A stretch of DNA of 64,000 nucleotides from Shewanella pneumatophori (GTDB lineage: Bacteria > Pseudomonadota > Gammaproteobacteria > Enterobacterales > Shewanellaceae), in contig NZ_JAKILB010000007.1 in NCBI RefSeq assembly GCF_023283895.1, forward strand, positions 1 to 64,000. The letters run 5' to 3'. Below are positions 20,810 to 30,217 of the stretch, one piece after another. Below the pieces are notes generated by a model. The model was not told where the DNA came from. It saw only the letters and a list, made by a program, of their open reading frames with translations, and ran no database searches. Made by a program: the position numbers and the translations under genes. Numbering within the stretch: position 1 is the stretch's first letter; each line of letters opens with the position of its first letter.

Positions 20810-23005
20810 TTAAAGCAGATCTTGTGGATCTCTATCAATACTCCAACGACATTTTTTAGCCAGTGGCAATTGCTCTATTTGTGGTAATGCACGTTCAAAT
20901 TCTGCCTGAAGTCTATTACGGTTTTTTGTCTGGAATAATAACTGGCGGCGATATTTTCCGGCCTTTCTATCAAGCGGCGCAGGCATTGGACCAATCACTT
21001 CGCATTCATCATCTTGTGGCAGCAGTGCGCCTATTTGGCTGAGCAAATTATCAGCATCGATAGCTTGGTGCGCCTCGGCACGGATCAGAATCATGTGCCA
21101 AGCTGGTGGTAATAGTGCTTGGGTACGTTCAAACAACTGATTGCGGGCAAATTCCCCGTAGCCTTTGTGCATCAGCTCACGCAGCATGGCATTGTCACTT
21201 TGGTGAGTTTGCAGCAATACAGTGCCCGGTTTTGTCGCGCGGCCAGCACGCCCTGACACCTGAGTATAAAGTTGGCCGAAGCGCTCTGGCGCTCTAAAGT
21301 CTGCACTAAATAATGCACCATCAACATCAAGTAGCCCCACTAAAGTCACATCAGGAAAATGATGGCCCTTGGCTAACATCTGCGTGCCGACAAGGATTTT
21401 GTATTCACCTTTATGAATCGCATTAAGGTGGCTTTCAAGTGATCCTTTATTGCGCGTGGTGTCTCGGTCGATGCGCACCACAGGATGATTTGGAAATTCT
21501 TTTTCTAAAAATGACGCCAGTTGCTCGGTACCCACGCCTTGTCCTGCAAGCATAGTACTGCCACAGCTGTGGCACTGTCTTGGGATCGCATATTGATTGC
21601 TACAATGATGGCAGCGAATTTCACCGAGCGCTTGGTGTACGGTAAAAAAGGCATCACAGCGATCGCACTCATGCAGGTGGCCACACTCATGGCAAATCAG
21701 CGCTGGGGCAAAACCACGGCGGTTTAAAAATAAAATAACCTGATTACCTGCATCGAGATGAATACGCATCTCATTTAATAACGCGTGTGACACCCCTGAG
21801 CGCAGTGGTTGATTGCGAATATCAATAATACCCTGACGGACTTTTTCAGCCGCGCCAGCACGCTTGCCTAAATGCAGGTGTTGATAACGACCATTTAAGG
21901 CATTTTGTAAGGTTTCTAGTGATGGTGTTGCAGTGCCTAGAACTACTGGCACTTGTTCTAAATGTCCACGCATAACCGCTAAGTCGCGGGCGTGGTAACC
22001 GACACCTTCTTGTTGTTTAAAGCTTGAGTCGTGCTCTTCATCTAAGATGATTACTCCAGGGTAAAGCATTGGGGTAAACAACGCTGAGCGGGTGCCGATA
22101 ATAATCGCTGCTTCACCAGATTTAGCTTGGCGCCACGCATCCAGTCTTTGGTTGTCGGTAAGCCCTGAGTGAATCACCGCAACTTTAACATTGAATCTAC
22201 GACGAAAACGGTTAATGGTTTGCGGTGTAAGGCCTATTTCTGGCACCAGTACTAGCGCTTGTTTACCTTGCCTTAGTACGGTTTCTAGCATGGCTAAGTA
22301 GACTTCGGTTTTACCTGAGCCAGTGATCCCCTCTAACAAGGTACAATGATAACCAGACTGTTGAGTTAGTGTCGCCACTGCAATGGCTTGCTCCGGGTTT
22401 AGCCTGTGCGGCTCCTCGGTCATTTCAAGCTCACTACGCCAGCTTAAATCGGTATCAAGAATTCGAGTCTTTTTCTCAATCCAGCCTTTGTCATCTAAGG
22501 CTTTTACGGCGGCTTTGCTGAGATCTAAATTGGTAATATCGCTCGGTTCTAAATCACGCTCACGTAAGCAATGTAATAATTTCCGCTGTGCAGGTGCACG
22601 GTTTAACTGATTGATATCGGCTTCTTTACCTGCATTGGTCAGCGTCCATAAGGTAACGCTAGAAGCTTTTACTTCAGCGCCTTTACGCAGCGCGACTGGA
22701 ATGGCTTGCGATAACATCTGCCCTAGGCTGCAAAAGTAGTATCTTGCAGCCCATGCGGTGAGTTTATAAAGTGATTCAGGCAGCAATGGCTCATTATCCA
22801 AAATGGCCACTATGGGTTTAATCTGTTTAGGTGTCAGCGAGCAGCTGTCTGTTACTGCAGTAATTAAGCCTATAAGTTGTTGGCGACCAAATGGCACTTG
22901 AACACGCATACCTTTTTGCGGCGCAATAGTGATATGTTCAGGGACTTGATAGCTAAAGTTTTGTCGCATTGGCACGGGCAGAGCGACTTCAACAAACAAA
23001 GGCAT
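20810..23005 (-). CDS. priA: Primosomal protein N' (replication restart helicase PriA)
   Basis: 731-aa DEAH-like 3'-5' helicase that restarts collapsed replication forks. The N-terminal 3'-DNA-binding domain (about 1-105) precedes Walker A ITGSGKTEVY (about 226-235), LVPEIGLTPQ and DEEHD (about 320-324). The zinc-binding cysteine array (CHECGHLHECDRC and CHHCSNQY...CHSCGS) lies at about 437-475, followed by motifs V and VI (LVGTQMLAKGHHFP; QVSGRAGR). The length matches E. coli (732 aa). It is divergent from the gene at 23336. Confidence 0.98.
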   Translation of the reverse strand: MPLFVEVALPVPMRQNFSYQVPEHITIAPQKGMRVQVPFGRQQLIGLITAVTDSCSLTPKQIKPIVAILDNEPLLPESLYKLTAWAARYYFCSLGQMLSQAIPVALRKGAEVKASSVTLWTLTNAGKEADINQLNRAPAQRKLLHCLRERDLEPSDITNLDLSKAAVKALDDKGWIEKKTRILDTDLSWRSELEMTEEPHRLNPEQAIAVATLTQQSGYHCTLLEGITGSGKTEVYLAMLETVLRQGKQALVLVPEIGLTPQTINRFRRRFNVKVAVIHSGLTDNQRLDAWRQAKSGEAAIIIGTRSALFTPMLYPGVIILDEEHDSSFKQQEGVGYHARDLAVMRGHLEQVPVVLGTATPSLETLQNALNGRYQHLHLGKRAGAAEKVRQGIIDIRNQPLRSGVSHALLNEMRIHLDAGNQVILFLNRRGFAPALICHECGHLHECDRCDAFFTVHQALGEIRCHHCSNQYAIPRQCHSCGSTMLAGQGVGTEQLASFLEKEFPNHPVVRIDRDTTRNKGSLESHLNAIHKGEYKILVGTQMLAKGHHFPDVTLVGLLDVDGALFSADFRAPERFGQLYTQVSGRAGRATKPGTVLLQTHQSDNAMLRELMHKGYGEFARNQLFERTQALLPPAWHMILIRAEAHQAIDADNLLSQIGALLPQDDECEVIGPMPAPLDRKAGKYRRQLLFQTKNRNRLQAEFERALPQIEQLPLAKKCRWSIDRDPQDLL

Positions 23006-23335
23006 AGATTTACTGTTTCGAAAGGAGACTGTTGTTAAGTGTACCGAGGCAATGAAACTAGAGCTAGCGACAATTGATTTTATTCACCGAGGCTTGGCTC
23101 AAGTTAGCAAAAATATTTGCTAAGGTTTAAAGGTAAATGTGCTGCTAACACTATAATGTTATGTTTAACGTAAAGAGCATAAACTACAATCACTTGAACG
23201 CTCATTTATACAGTTGCAGTTAGGGTTTAATGTTGACTAACCATAGTGTTGCAGTGAAGAAACAGAGTACATGCCGTTGTAGCGAATGGTTTAGCGACAA
23301 TCACTGAAAAGGTTTATCAAACTGGGATACATTTG
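23006..23335. other. Divergent intergenic region priA / FimV-like gene
   Basis: This ~330-bp gap separates priA (minus) from the FimV-domain gene (plus) and must carry both promoters. A perfect TATAAT lies at 23152-23157 on the plus strand, but no good -35 lies 16-18 nt upstream. I see no small ORF with a ribosome-binding site and no strong hairpin. Confidence 0.5.
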
Positions 23336-24091
23336 ATGAAGAGAATTATATTCGCTTTAGCGGGGATCTTTATGCTGACTTCCGCCCATGCGCAGGTGTC
23401 GCATGTGAGCATTAATAAAAGATTATTTGAATTGGGTCAGCACCCGAGCTTAAAGCTAAATTTAGTTTCTTCGCATAATAGCCTAAAGAAAGTGCAATTT
23501 TCTGTGCGACAAGCTGACGGGGAGGAGCGCTTACTGTCAGAGCCAATTACTGGCTTTATGGTACAAGTCTCGGGTATTGATGACGTGACTGATAAAAACG
23601 CGGTATTAGTCGTAAAGGAGTACCGAATTAACCGTTGGTATCAAGTAAAAGTCATTAGCTTATTTAATGAGGATATGCCGGAATCAGCAATGGATAGGCA
23701 CTATACCGCAGATCGTTTAACTCCTATTAAGCAAGGCACTCAAGTCTCTAATGCAGTGCTTGCTGATAACAAGCTTGCAGTAGCCTTAGGTTGGACTGAA
23801 GATCCTAAACCGCTTAAAAGCATTGCCCCTGTAACAGAGCCTCAAGATTGTCAGCTAGCCTTTAATGGTAAAGAAAGCCTTTGGCGGGTTGCCAATCGTC
23901 AGTTAAGTGCTTGGAAAGTGAGTCCGTATGGCGCCATGTTAGCGATTTTTGAAGCCAATCCAAGCGCGTTTAATCGGCAGAGTATTCATGGACTAAAGGC
24001 GGATGCAATATTGCGTTGCCCTACACCTGCTATATTAGAAAAGTACCGGGATTCTGAGGCGTCAGAACAGCAATTTAGTGCGATGAAATAA
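23336..24091 (+). CDS. Periplasmic protein with FimV N-terminal (LysM-like) domain
   Basis: 251 aa from the ATG at 23336; the preceding in-frame TTG (23333) adds one residue and is less likely. A signal peptide (cleavage after SAHAQ, about residue 20) leads to a beta-rich region with EERLLSEPITGFMVQVSG. The C-terminal part, SLWRVANRQLSAWKVSPYGA (about 182-201) followed by LAIFEANPSAF and GLKADAILRCPT, matches the conserved FimV/TSP N-terminal domain (TLWxIA...NPxAF...LxxGxxLxxP). That domain is peptidoglycan-associated and helps assemble type IV pili or polar complexes. No transmembrane helix or cytoplasmic TPR tail follows, unlike full FimV. A role with the MSHA pilus is speculation. Confidence 0.75.
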   Translation: MKRIIFALAGIFMLTSAHAQVSHVSINKRLFELGQHPSLKLNLVSSHNSLKKVQFSVRQADGEERLLSEPITGFMVQVSGIDDVTDKNAVLVVKEYRINRWYQVKVISLFNEDMPESAMDRHYTADRLTPIKQGTQVSNAVLADNKLAVALGWTEDPKPLKSIAPVTEPQDCQLAFNGKESLWRVANRQLSAWKVSPYGAMLAIFEANPSAFNRQSIHGLKADAILRCPTPAILEKYRDSEASEQQFSAMK

Positions 24092-24233
24092 TAAGTTAAG
24101 CTAGCTGGGTTAGCGGCAAGATTAACCCGCTCAATGTCAGGTTTAAGATTATTAGTTAATCGGCTATTTTGTTGCTTGTATATACTATGGAGTTGCTGTA
24201 GTATTCCGCGCCTAAATAATTTTATTTTAACAG

Positions 24234-24270
24234 CATGTGGTGTCCGACTTCGGGTTGGAAGAGCGACATG
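24234..24270 (+). promoter_or_regulatory. Candidate L31 autoregulatory leader
   Basis: Directly upstream of rpmE, CATGT (24234-24238) pairs with ACATG (24266-24270), enclosing an inner hairpin TCCGAC-TTCGG-GTTGGA (24243-24259) with one G-T wobble. Such a small hairpin in the rpmE 5' UTR is known in gammaproteobacteria as an L31 leader where the protein represses its own translation. The assignment rests on position and fold only. Confidence 0.55.
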
Positions 24271-24292
24271 GCCTTTTACTGAGGTAATTCCA

Positions 24293-24505
24293 ATGAAACC
24301 AGGCATTCATCCTGATTATGCAGAAATCACTGCAACTTGTACTTGTGGTAACGTTATCAAAATTAACTCTACTGTAGGTAAAGATTTACACCTAGACGTA
24401 TGTGGTGCATGTCACCCGTTCTACACTGGTACCCAAAAAGTTATGGATACTGGCGGACGTATCGACAAGTTCAACAAGCGCTTTGGTGCACTTGGCAAGA
24501 AGTAA
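24293..24505 (+). CDS. rpmE: 50S ribosomal protein L31 (zinc-binding form)
   Basis: 70 aa, starting at the ATG at 24293 with GAGG upstream (an upstream extension of the frame to 24134 is not supported). It has the zinc ligands of the C+ form: CTCGN near residue 16 and CGACH near 37-41, plus the family ending [20 protein letters not shown] (in parts) and FNKRFG. L31 bridges the 50S and 30S subunits. It has its own terminator and a structured leader. Confidence 0.97.
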   Translation: MKPGIHPDYAEITATCTCGNVIKINSTVGKDLHLDVCGACHPFYTGTQKVMDTGGRIDKFNKRFGALGKK

Positions 24506-24528
24506 TTATTACTTTTGCAATGAATTTA

Positions 24529-24556
24529 AAAAAGGCGCCTTCTGGCGCCTTTTTGC
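24529..24556 (+). terminator. Terminator after rpmE
   Basis: A GC-rich perfect stem AAAAGGCGCC/GGCGCCTTTT with loop TTCT, followed by T residues, lies 23 nt after the rpmE stop. Confidence 0.93.
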
Positions 24557-24642
24557 TATCTGAAATTTGCATTAGCTGCACACAACCGTATTTTGTCGTA
24601 CGTTAGTGTTTGTTTTGGTTGGTATAAGACATGGAGCGGGTC

Positions 24643-25416
24643 ATGAAGCAAATCATTTTGGTGCTATTATTGTTAACCACTGTGCAATCTTATGCTGTGC
24701 AGGCGAGTCAATGTGTGCCAACCCAGTTTGATGAAACCGTTACCTTAGCGCATATTAACGACGGTGATACCATTACCTTAACTGATGGTCGTTTGATCCG
24801 GTTTATCGGTATCGACTCACCTGAAATCGATTTTCAATTCCCAAACCTTTCTCAACCCTATGCAACCGACGCAAAAAAGTATTTATCTAGCATTGTTAAG
24901 CCAGGGCAAACATTACAATTAGCGTTTGATAAAAAGCGTTTAGATCCTTTTGGTCGTACTTTAGCTTATGTTTACACTGAAGATTTACAGCATCTACAAG
25001 AGTTGATGTTGGCCAATGGATTCGCTAAAGCTCGAGTTTATCAAAATGACTATTTTTGGCAGTGTTTAGAAACCGTGGAACAACGAGCGCGTGATAATAA
25101 AGTTGGATTATGGGCTCACAAAAGTTATCAACCTTTACTTGCAGACGCACTTACTCGTGAAGATACTAATTTATGGCGAGAGATCCGAGGAGTTGTCACT
25201 GGTTATGAAAGAAAAGGTCAGGTTTTTGAGCTTAATATTGATGATAATTTGGTATTGATGATATCTCAGCAAGATATTGGTAAGTTTCGTAACATTTTGA
25301 CGTTAAAACTACTGCAAAATCGGGTTTTGGTGCGTGGTAAATTGTATTTTTCTTACGGTAAATATCGCCTGAATGCCCAGCATTTATCCCAGATAACCAT
25401 AGAAAATGCACCTTAG
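24643..25416 (+). CDS. Secreted thermonuclease (SNase)-like protein
   Basis: I start at ATG 24643 (257 aa), which has GGAG six bases upstream; an earlier in-frame ATG at 24631 has no ribosome-binding site. After a signal peptide (cleavage about VQA-SQ) comes an SNase domain (about 30-160). The key residues can be aligned to staphylococcal nuclease: NDGDTITL (metal Asp), RFIGIDSPE (Arg and Glu) and DPFGRTLAYVY (Arg). Such enzymes cut DNA and RNA in a Ca-dependent way. The C-terminal ~90 residues (REIRGVVTGYERKGQVF...) look like an OB-fold extra domain. The protein could be periplasmic or secreted for nutrient scavenging. Confidence 0.88.
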   Translation: MKQIILVLLLLTTVQSYAVQASQCVPTQFDETVTLAHINDGDTITLTDGRLIRFIGIDSPEIDFQFPNLSQPYATDAKKYLSSIVKPGQTLQLAFDKKRLDPFGRTLAYVYTEDLQHLQELMLANGFAKARVYQNDYFWQCLETVEQRARDNKVGLWAHKSYQPLLADALTREDTNLWREIRGVVTGYERKGQVFELNIDDNLVLMISQQDIGKFRNILTLKLLQNRVLVRGKLYFSYGKYRLNAQHLSQITIENAP

Positions 25417-25622
25417 AAATAATATATAGCGATAAAGTTAAAAAATGAGAAGATCTTATTTGAAATGACTTGAGATTCAAGTATCTTAGCGGCTATCAAC
25501 TAACTGTTTTTTGCTCAATTGAGAATACCTCTTAAAGGATCAGTATTGAGTAACAGCATGAACACTTAGTTGTCGACCTTATACGCTTTGGATATTAATT
25601 AGTTGCACTCAGGATCAGAAAA

Positions 25623-26873
25623 ATGGCAGATTTTCGTCAACAAGCTCTCGATTATCACGAATTCCCAGTTCCAGGCAAAACAGCTGTTTGCCTAACCAAA
25701 CCCGCACAAACAAGCATGGACCTAGCACTAGCTTATAGTCCAGGTGTAGCAGAGCCCGTACGTGAAATCGCGGCGAATCCTGATAATGCTTACCGTTATA
25801 CTGGCAAAGGTAATACCGTTGCGGTTATTTCTAACGGTACTGCTATTCTAGGTTTGGGTAACTTAGGTCCGTTGGCATCAAAGCCTGTAATGGAAGGTAA
25901 AGCACTGCTTTTCAAGCATTTTGCTAACATCGATGCGACTGATATTGAAGTTAAGCACAGAACATCTGAAGAGTTTATCAATACAGTTGAAGCCATTGCT
26001 GACACGTTTGGCGGTATTAATCTTGAAGATATCAAAGCACCTGAGTGTTTTGAAATCGAAAAAGCCTTGATTGAACTATGTAACGTACCAGTATTCCATG
26101 ATGATCAGCACGGTACTGCTATTGTAACCGCTGCGGGTATGATTAACGCGCTGGAAATTCAAGGCAAGTCGATTGAAGATGCTGTGTTTGTATGTATGGG
26201 CGCAGGCGCTGCCGCAATCGCATGTATGACTATGATTGTTAATTGTGGTGCACAACGTGAAAACGTTTACATGTTAGATAGAAAAGGCGTTATTCATACT
26301 CGTCGTGACGACATCAATGAATATAAAGCACTATTTGCTAACAACACTGACAAGCGTACTTTGCAAGATGTAATTAAAGGCGCTGACGTATTCTTAGGTC
26401 TTTCTGGCCCAGACGTATTAGCTGCTGAAGATGTTGCGTTAATGGCTGAAAAACCAGTTATTTTTGCTTGTTCAAATCCAGATCCTGAAATTAAGCCTGA
26501 GCTTGCTCATGAAGTTCGCCAAGACTTAATCATGGGGACAGGCCGCAGCGATTACCCTAACCAAGTTAACAACGTACTTTGTTTCCCATTCATTTTCCGT
26601 GGTGCTTTAGATGTTCGCGCGACACGTATTAATGATGAGATGAAGCTTGCTGCTGTACACGCTATTGCTGCATTGGCAAAAGAATCTGTTCCTGAGTCGG
26701 TCTTAGCTGCATATCCAAATGTTGACTCTTTAGAATTTGGTGCAAACTATGTTCTACCAAAGCCTATGGATAGCCGCTTATTACCAAGAGTTGCTAAGGC
26801 TGTAGCACTTGCAGCAATTGAGTCTGGCGTGGCAACAATTACTGAATTACCAGAAGGCTATATGGAATCGTAA
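25623..26873 (+). CDS. NAD(P)-dependent malic enzyme, short form
   Basis: 416-aa enzyme that decarboxylates malate to pyruvate and CO2. The malic domain has LAYSPGVAEP (about 34-43), ISNGTAILGLGNLG (about 70-83) and KHFANIDATDIEV. The dinucleotide-binding part has VCMGAGAAAIACM (about 190-202) and the FACSNPDPE metal region. It resembles the N-terminal malic part of E. coli MaeB but lacks the phosphotransacetylase domain, making it the short type common in other bacteria. Cofactor choice cannot be read reliably here. It ends at a strong terminator. Confidence 0.94.
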   Translation: MADFRQQALDYHEFPVPGKTAVCLTKPAQTSMDLALAYSPGVAEPVREIAANPDNAYRYTGKGNTVAVISNGTAILGLGNLGPLASKPVMEGKALLFKHFANIDATDIEVKHRTSEEFINTVEAIADTFGGINLEDIKAPECFEIEKALIELCNVPVFHDDQHGTAIVTAAGMINALEIQGKSIEDAVFVCMGAGAAAIACMTMIVNCGAQRENVYMLDRKGVIHTRRDDINEYKALFANNTDKRTLQDVIKGADVFLGLSGPDVLAAEDVALMAEKPVIFACSNPDPEIKPELAHEVRQDLIMGTGRSDYPNQVNNVLCFPFIFRGALDVRATRINDEMKLAAVHAIAALAKESVPESVLAAYPNVDSLEFGANYVLPKPMDSRLLPRVAKAVALAAIESGVATITELPEGYMES

Positions 26874-26889
26874 GATTCTATTCGTCACT

Positions 26890-26916
26890 TAAAGGGGCCT
26901 TGGGCCCCTTTTTTGT
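26890..26916 (+). terminator. Terminator after malic enzyme gene
   Basis: AAGGGGCC/GGCCCCTT stem with a 3-nt loop and a run of T residues, about 17 nt after the stop codon. Canonical intrinsic terminator. Confidence 0.92.
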
Positions 26917-27214
26917 TGCTCAGTGTTTTTGGATTACGTATAACTGTAATTCTATTTTAGAGTTTTTAGCCGTCAATATCAGTCAATGCTCTGTATGGCA
27001 CTCTTTTTATAGGCAAGTTAACTTAAACATAAGCTGAAATACTGATATTGCTTTGCTGTACTTTTAGCGCAAAAATTTAGCGCAAAAGTTAGTGGCCTTG
27101 AGTGCGGCATAGAATTTAGCTGATATTGAGAGTATGAATTTTATCTTGATTGGCACTCAAGTCGTGTGAGTTTTACTGTATAAAAACCAATAAGAAACTG
27201 CGGGAAGCGGACGA
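26917..27214. other. Intergenic region upstream of the MSHA cluster
   Basis: An AT-rich ~300-bp gap before mshH that probably holds the promoter of the mshH/I-F transcript. A 12-bp direct repeat TTTAGCGCAAAA occurs twice with a 13-bp period (27063-27074 and 27076-27087). I see no ORF or clear sigma-54 site. Confidence 0.45.
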
Positions 27215-29122
27215 ATGAAACTGACTAGAATCCTAACCAAAAAACTAACCAGCTTTTGGCTAATGTCGCTTGTTGGTGTTGCATTTATCTGCTTCTTAAC
27301 TGCCATGGTTAGCTTTGTCCAACTAACCTATACATTTCAACAGCAAAAGGTAACAGAGCTTGAAGAGCTGATTGAGCAGCAGTCATCTCGCCCGGAACGT
27401 TGGGGCTTTCAAGAATGGTTACCACCATTATTAAATTCCTATCGCGCTCGTGCCTTTAGTTTGTATCAGGGCGATAAACTTATTTTTGAATATCAGCCTG
27501 AAACGACCGCCAAAGGCGGGGTTCAGTACAAAAGCCAGTTAGCTGAAGGCAAGCTAGCTATGCAGTTAACTATGCCGCAGCCGTTTGCTAAGAGTGATAT
27601 TGGTTGGTATGGCATGTTAATTATCTTTATTGGCTGCGTAGCGGTATTTCTGTTTGTACGTTTTGGCTTTCGTTGGTTTTCTACCGAGCTCAATGGCATT
27701 GAACATCTGGCGCAAAGGTCGAGTCTTATATTGTCGGGACAGCATGATAAAGCGTTAGCTGAAAGAGGTCAGGGCAAGCCGCGATTAATCAACCGAGCGC
27801 TTACTCATTTGTTGTTAGAGTTAGATGATGCTCATAAAGAGCGTGCCCGCTTTGATCAGTTCATTCGTTCAAATACCTTCCTTGATTCAGAGACTGGTAT
27901 TGGTAATAACCTGTTTCTAAAAAACCGCTTAGATGCGCTTAGTGGCTCTTCGGGGATGATCACCCCAGGCGTTTTGTATTTGTTTGAAATGGAAGATCTA
28001 GAGCTATTAGGTAGAGAACTGGCTGAGCATGAAGTGGATGAGTTTTTACTGCAATTAATCGGTGTGGTAAACCAAATTTTGGCGGACAAAGCCAACAGTA
28101 TTTTCTCTCGCCGTTCATATAATCAGTTTGCCGTTGTTGTACCGCAGATCTCCCAAGCTGAAGCGGATCAATTAGCCGCGAAGTTATTACGTTTGAGCCT
28201 GAATCAGCTAAATAGCTTTGTGACTTTACCTGACGATTTTATCCATTTGGGCGGCGCTTACTTTAAAGTTGGTGATGATAAAGACGCCTTAGTTGAAGAG
28301 GCTGAACTGGCCTTGCGCTCGGCACAATTCCAAGGCGGCAGTAGTTGGTTTATGTATGACAAGGGCGCGGTTGACGGGGATCTTTCTAAAGGCTCTGTAA
28401 GGTGGCGTAGTTTTATTGAAAATGTATTGGTAAGCAGAAGAGTATTCTTGTTTTCTCAACCGGTGGTGGACAGCGACTCAAATGCCCATCATCAAGAGGT
28501 TACTTGTCGTTTGCGAGATACCCAAGGTAACTTGGTGCGCGCAACTTTGTTTTTACCTATGGCAATAAAATGTGGTCTAACCCCGCAAATAGAACGACAA
28601 GTTATCGAGATGGTGATGTTTGATGTTCTGCCAAAACATAAAGATAACTCGTTAAAATTTAGTATTAACTTAAGCTTAGATACACTTTTGAGTCGAGCTT
28701 TTGTGCGCTGGCTTAAAACAACATTGCTTGAATATCGTCACTTAGCTCCAAGACTTATTTTTGAAGTTAATGAAGATATTTTAGTTAATCATCAACAGCA
28801 GTTAAAAGATCCGCTAGATATGATTAATAAAATGGGAGCAAGTATCTGTGTTGATCGAGTAGGGCAACAGGTTGTAAGTACTGAATACATGCATCACTAT
28901 CCAATTTCATTAATCAAGTTGCATAGATCTATTGTTAATCAAATTCATTTGCGCGCAGAGAATCAATTGTTTGTACGCAGCTTGATTGCTGGGATCTTTA
29001 GAACAGACGTGCAGGTATGTGCAGAAGGAGTTGAAGTGTTCCAAGAGTGGCAAACATTACAAATCCTCGGAGTGAGCGCGGGTCAAGGTAGCTTTTTCAG
29101 TGAGCCAATTGAAGAAGTATAG
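27215..29122 (+). CDS. mshH: MSHA biogenesis protein MshH (degenerate GGDEF-EAL, CsrD-like)
   Basis: 635 aa with two membrane helices (about 12-35 and 130-148) bracketing a small periplasmic region, a HAMP-like segment, then a degenerate GGDEF domain (about 215-385; the signature is RRSYNQFAV, so no cyclase activity is expected) and a degenerate EAL domain (about 395-632; EAL replaced by EVT near 427). This layout matches MshH/CsrD, which in E. coli promotes decay of the CsrB/C small RNAs. A direct enzymatic role in c-di-GMP turnover is unlikely. It stands at the head of the MSHA locus, 213 nt upstream of mshI, as in Vibrio. Confidence 0.88.
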   Translation: MKLTRILTKKLTSFWLMSLVGVAFICFLTAMVSFVQLTYTFQQQKVTELEELIEQQSSRPERWGFQEWLPPLLNSYRARAFSLYQGDKLIFEYQPETTAKGGVQYKSQLAEGKLAMQLTMPQPFAKSDIGWYGMLIIFIGCVAVFLFVRFGFRWFSTELNGIEHLAQRSSLILSGQHDKALAERGQGKPRLINRALTHLLLELDDAHKERARFDQFIRSNTFLDSETGIGNNLFLKNRLDALSGSSGMITPGVLYLFEMEDLELLGRELAEHEVDEFLLQLIGVVNQILADKANSIFSRRSYNQFAVVVPQISQAEADQLAAKLLRLSLNQLNSFVTLPDDFIHLGGAYFKVGDDKDALVEEAELALRSAQFQGGSSWFMYDKGAVDGDLSKGSVRWRSFIENVLVSRRVFLFSQPVVDSDSNAHHQEVTCRLRDTQGNLVRATLFLPMAIKCGLTPQIERQVIEMVMFDVLPKHKDNSLKFSINLSLDTLLSRAFVRWLKTTLLEYRHLAPRLIFEVNEDILVNHQQQLKDPLDMINKMGASICVDRVGQQVVSTEYMHHYPISLIKLHRSIVNQIHLRAENQLFVRSLIAGIFRTDVQVCAEGVEVFQEWQTLQILGVSAGQGSFFSEPIEEV

Positions 29123-29335
29123 TTTGTTTCTTATTTTAGAATTATTGTTAATAAAGATTCGTAAATTAGGGTTTTATCTATAATTTTCAGGAATAACCCG
29201 CTACACTAAAGGGATAATGACAGTCTTGCGTTATTTAAATAAGAACTGACAATATTTAATTTACTAATTTAAGCGTGGAACAGCGTTAACTTCGCAAATT
29301 GAATTAGTTTTTGAACAATTTTAAGGCATGGATTA

Positions 29336-30217
29336 ATGGAAGAAAGCCTATTGGGTAAAATCCAATTTTGGCGCAAATCTGCACCTAAGCAAAATCTAGG
29401 TGTGTATATTTGCGCAGACAAAATATCTGTCTTTCAAGGCTCTACTGCCCAAGTAGCTGCCAAAACTATGACATTCGCTTTCAATCAGCATGATTGGAAT
29501 AGTGCCTTTTCTCAAGTTGTGAAAGAGTTTGGCGTGGCCAATATTCAAATTGTGCTCGCAGCAGATTTTTATCAACTCCTTTTAGTCGACAAACCGAACG
29601 TGCAAGAAGAAGAGCTCAATGCAGCTTTACTTTGGTCGGTGAAAGACATTGTGACTCAAGCTGTTACAGATATTCACTTAGACTATTTTGAGTCATCCAA
29701 GCAAACCACTAATAAAGTTAACGTAGTGGTTACTGAAAAATCCCAATTATCTGCACTACTCATTGCTGCCAAAAATGTTGGTTTAGTAACGGTTGGCGTT
29801 TCTATTGAAGAAATGGCGATGAGCAACCTATTTGACGATAACCAAGCTCGGCTTGTTCTTAGTCATCGAGAAGGGCAGGAGTTACTGCTAACGGTAGTCA
29901 GAGCTGGTGAAGTATTTATGCAACGCCGAGTACGAGGCTTTTTGCAGATAGATAAAGTTTCTGCAGAAGATTTGTCTTACGGTGTGGCAGATAATTTAAG
30001 TTTAGAGCTGCAACGCTCAATGGATTATTTTGAAAGCCAATTGCGCGAAGCACCAGTATCTTCAATTGAGCTGGTTATGGATGGTGAACGTGTAGCGTTA
30101 GCAAACTTAATTGCCGCTAATTTTGATCAGAGCGTCACGCCTTACGACGGCATATCGGTGGAATCCGTGTTTGCACAGTTAGCGTTGGCTGAAATCACGC
30201 GAGGTCAGCAGCAATGA
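29336..30217 (+). CDS. mshI: MSHA biogenesis protein MshI (PilM-like)
   Basis: 293-aa cytoplasmic protein in the position of MshI. The fold corresponds to the actin-like PilM family that docks to the PilN-type protein at the inner membrane. The ATP-site motifs of PilM are not obvious, so binding is uncertain. Visible features are an N-terminal beta segment (LGVYICADKISVFQG), then VQEEELNAALLWSVKDI (about 84-100) and ELQRSMDYFESQ (about 223-234). The ATG overlap with the next gene (4 nt) shows tight coupling. A 213-nt gap upstream may hold its own promoter. Confidence 0.85.
   Translation: MEESLLGKIQFWRKSAPKQNLGVYICADKISVFQGSTAQVAAKTMTFAFNQHDWNSAFSQVVKEFGVANIQIVLAADFYQLLLVDKPNVQEEELNAALLWSVKDIVTQAVTDIHLDYFESSKQTTNKVNVVVTEKSQLSALLIAAKNVGLVTVGVSIEEMAMSNLFDDNQARLVLSHREGQELLLTVVRAGEVFMQRRVRGFLQIDKVSAEDLSYGVADNLSLELQRSMDYFESQLREAPVSSIELVMDGERVALANLIAANFDQSVTPYDGISVESVFAQLALAEITRGQQQ

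Noticed and set aside
27151..27166. Sigma-54 promoter before mshH (TGGCAC)
   Set aside because: The GG at -24 is there but the required GC at -12 spacing reads GT, so the core consensus fails.
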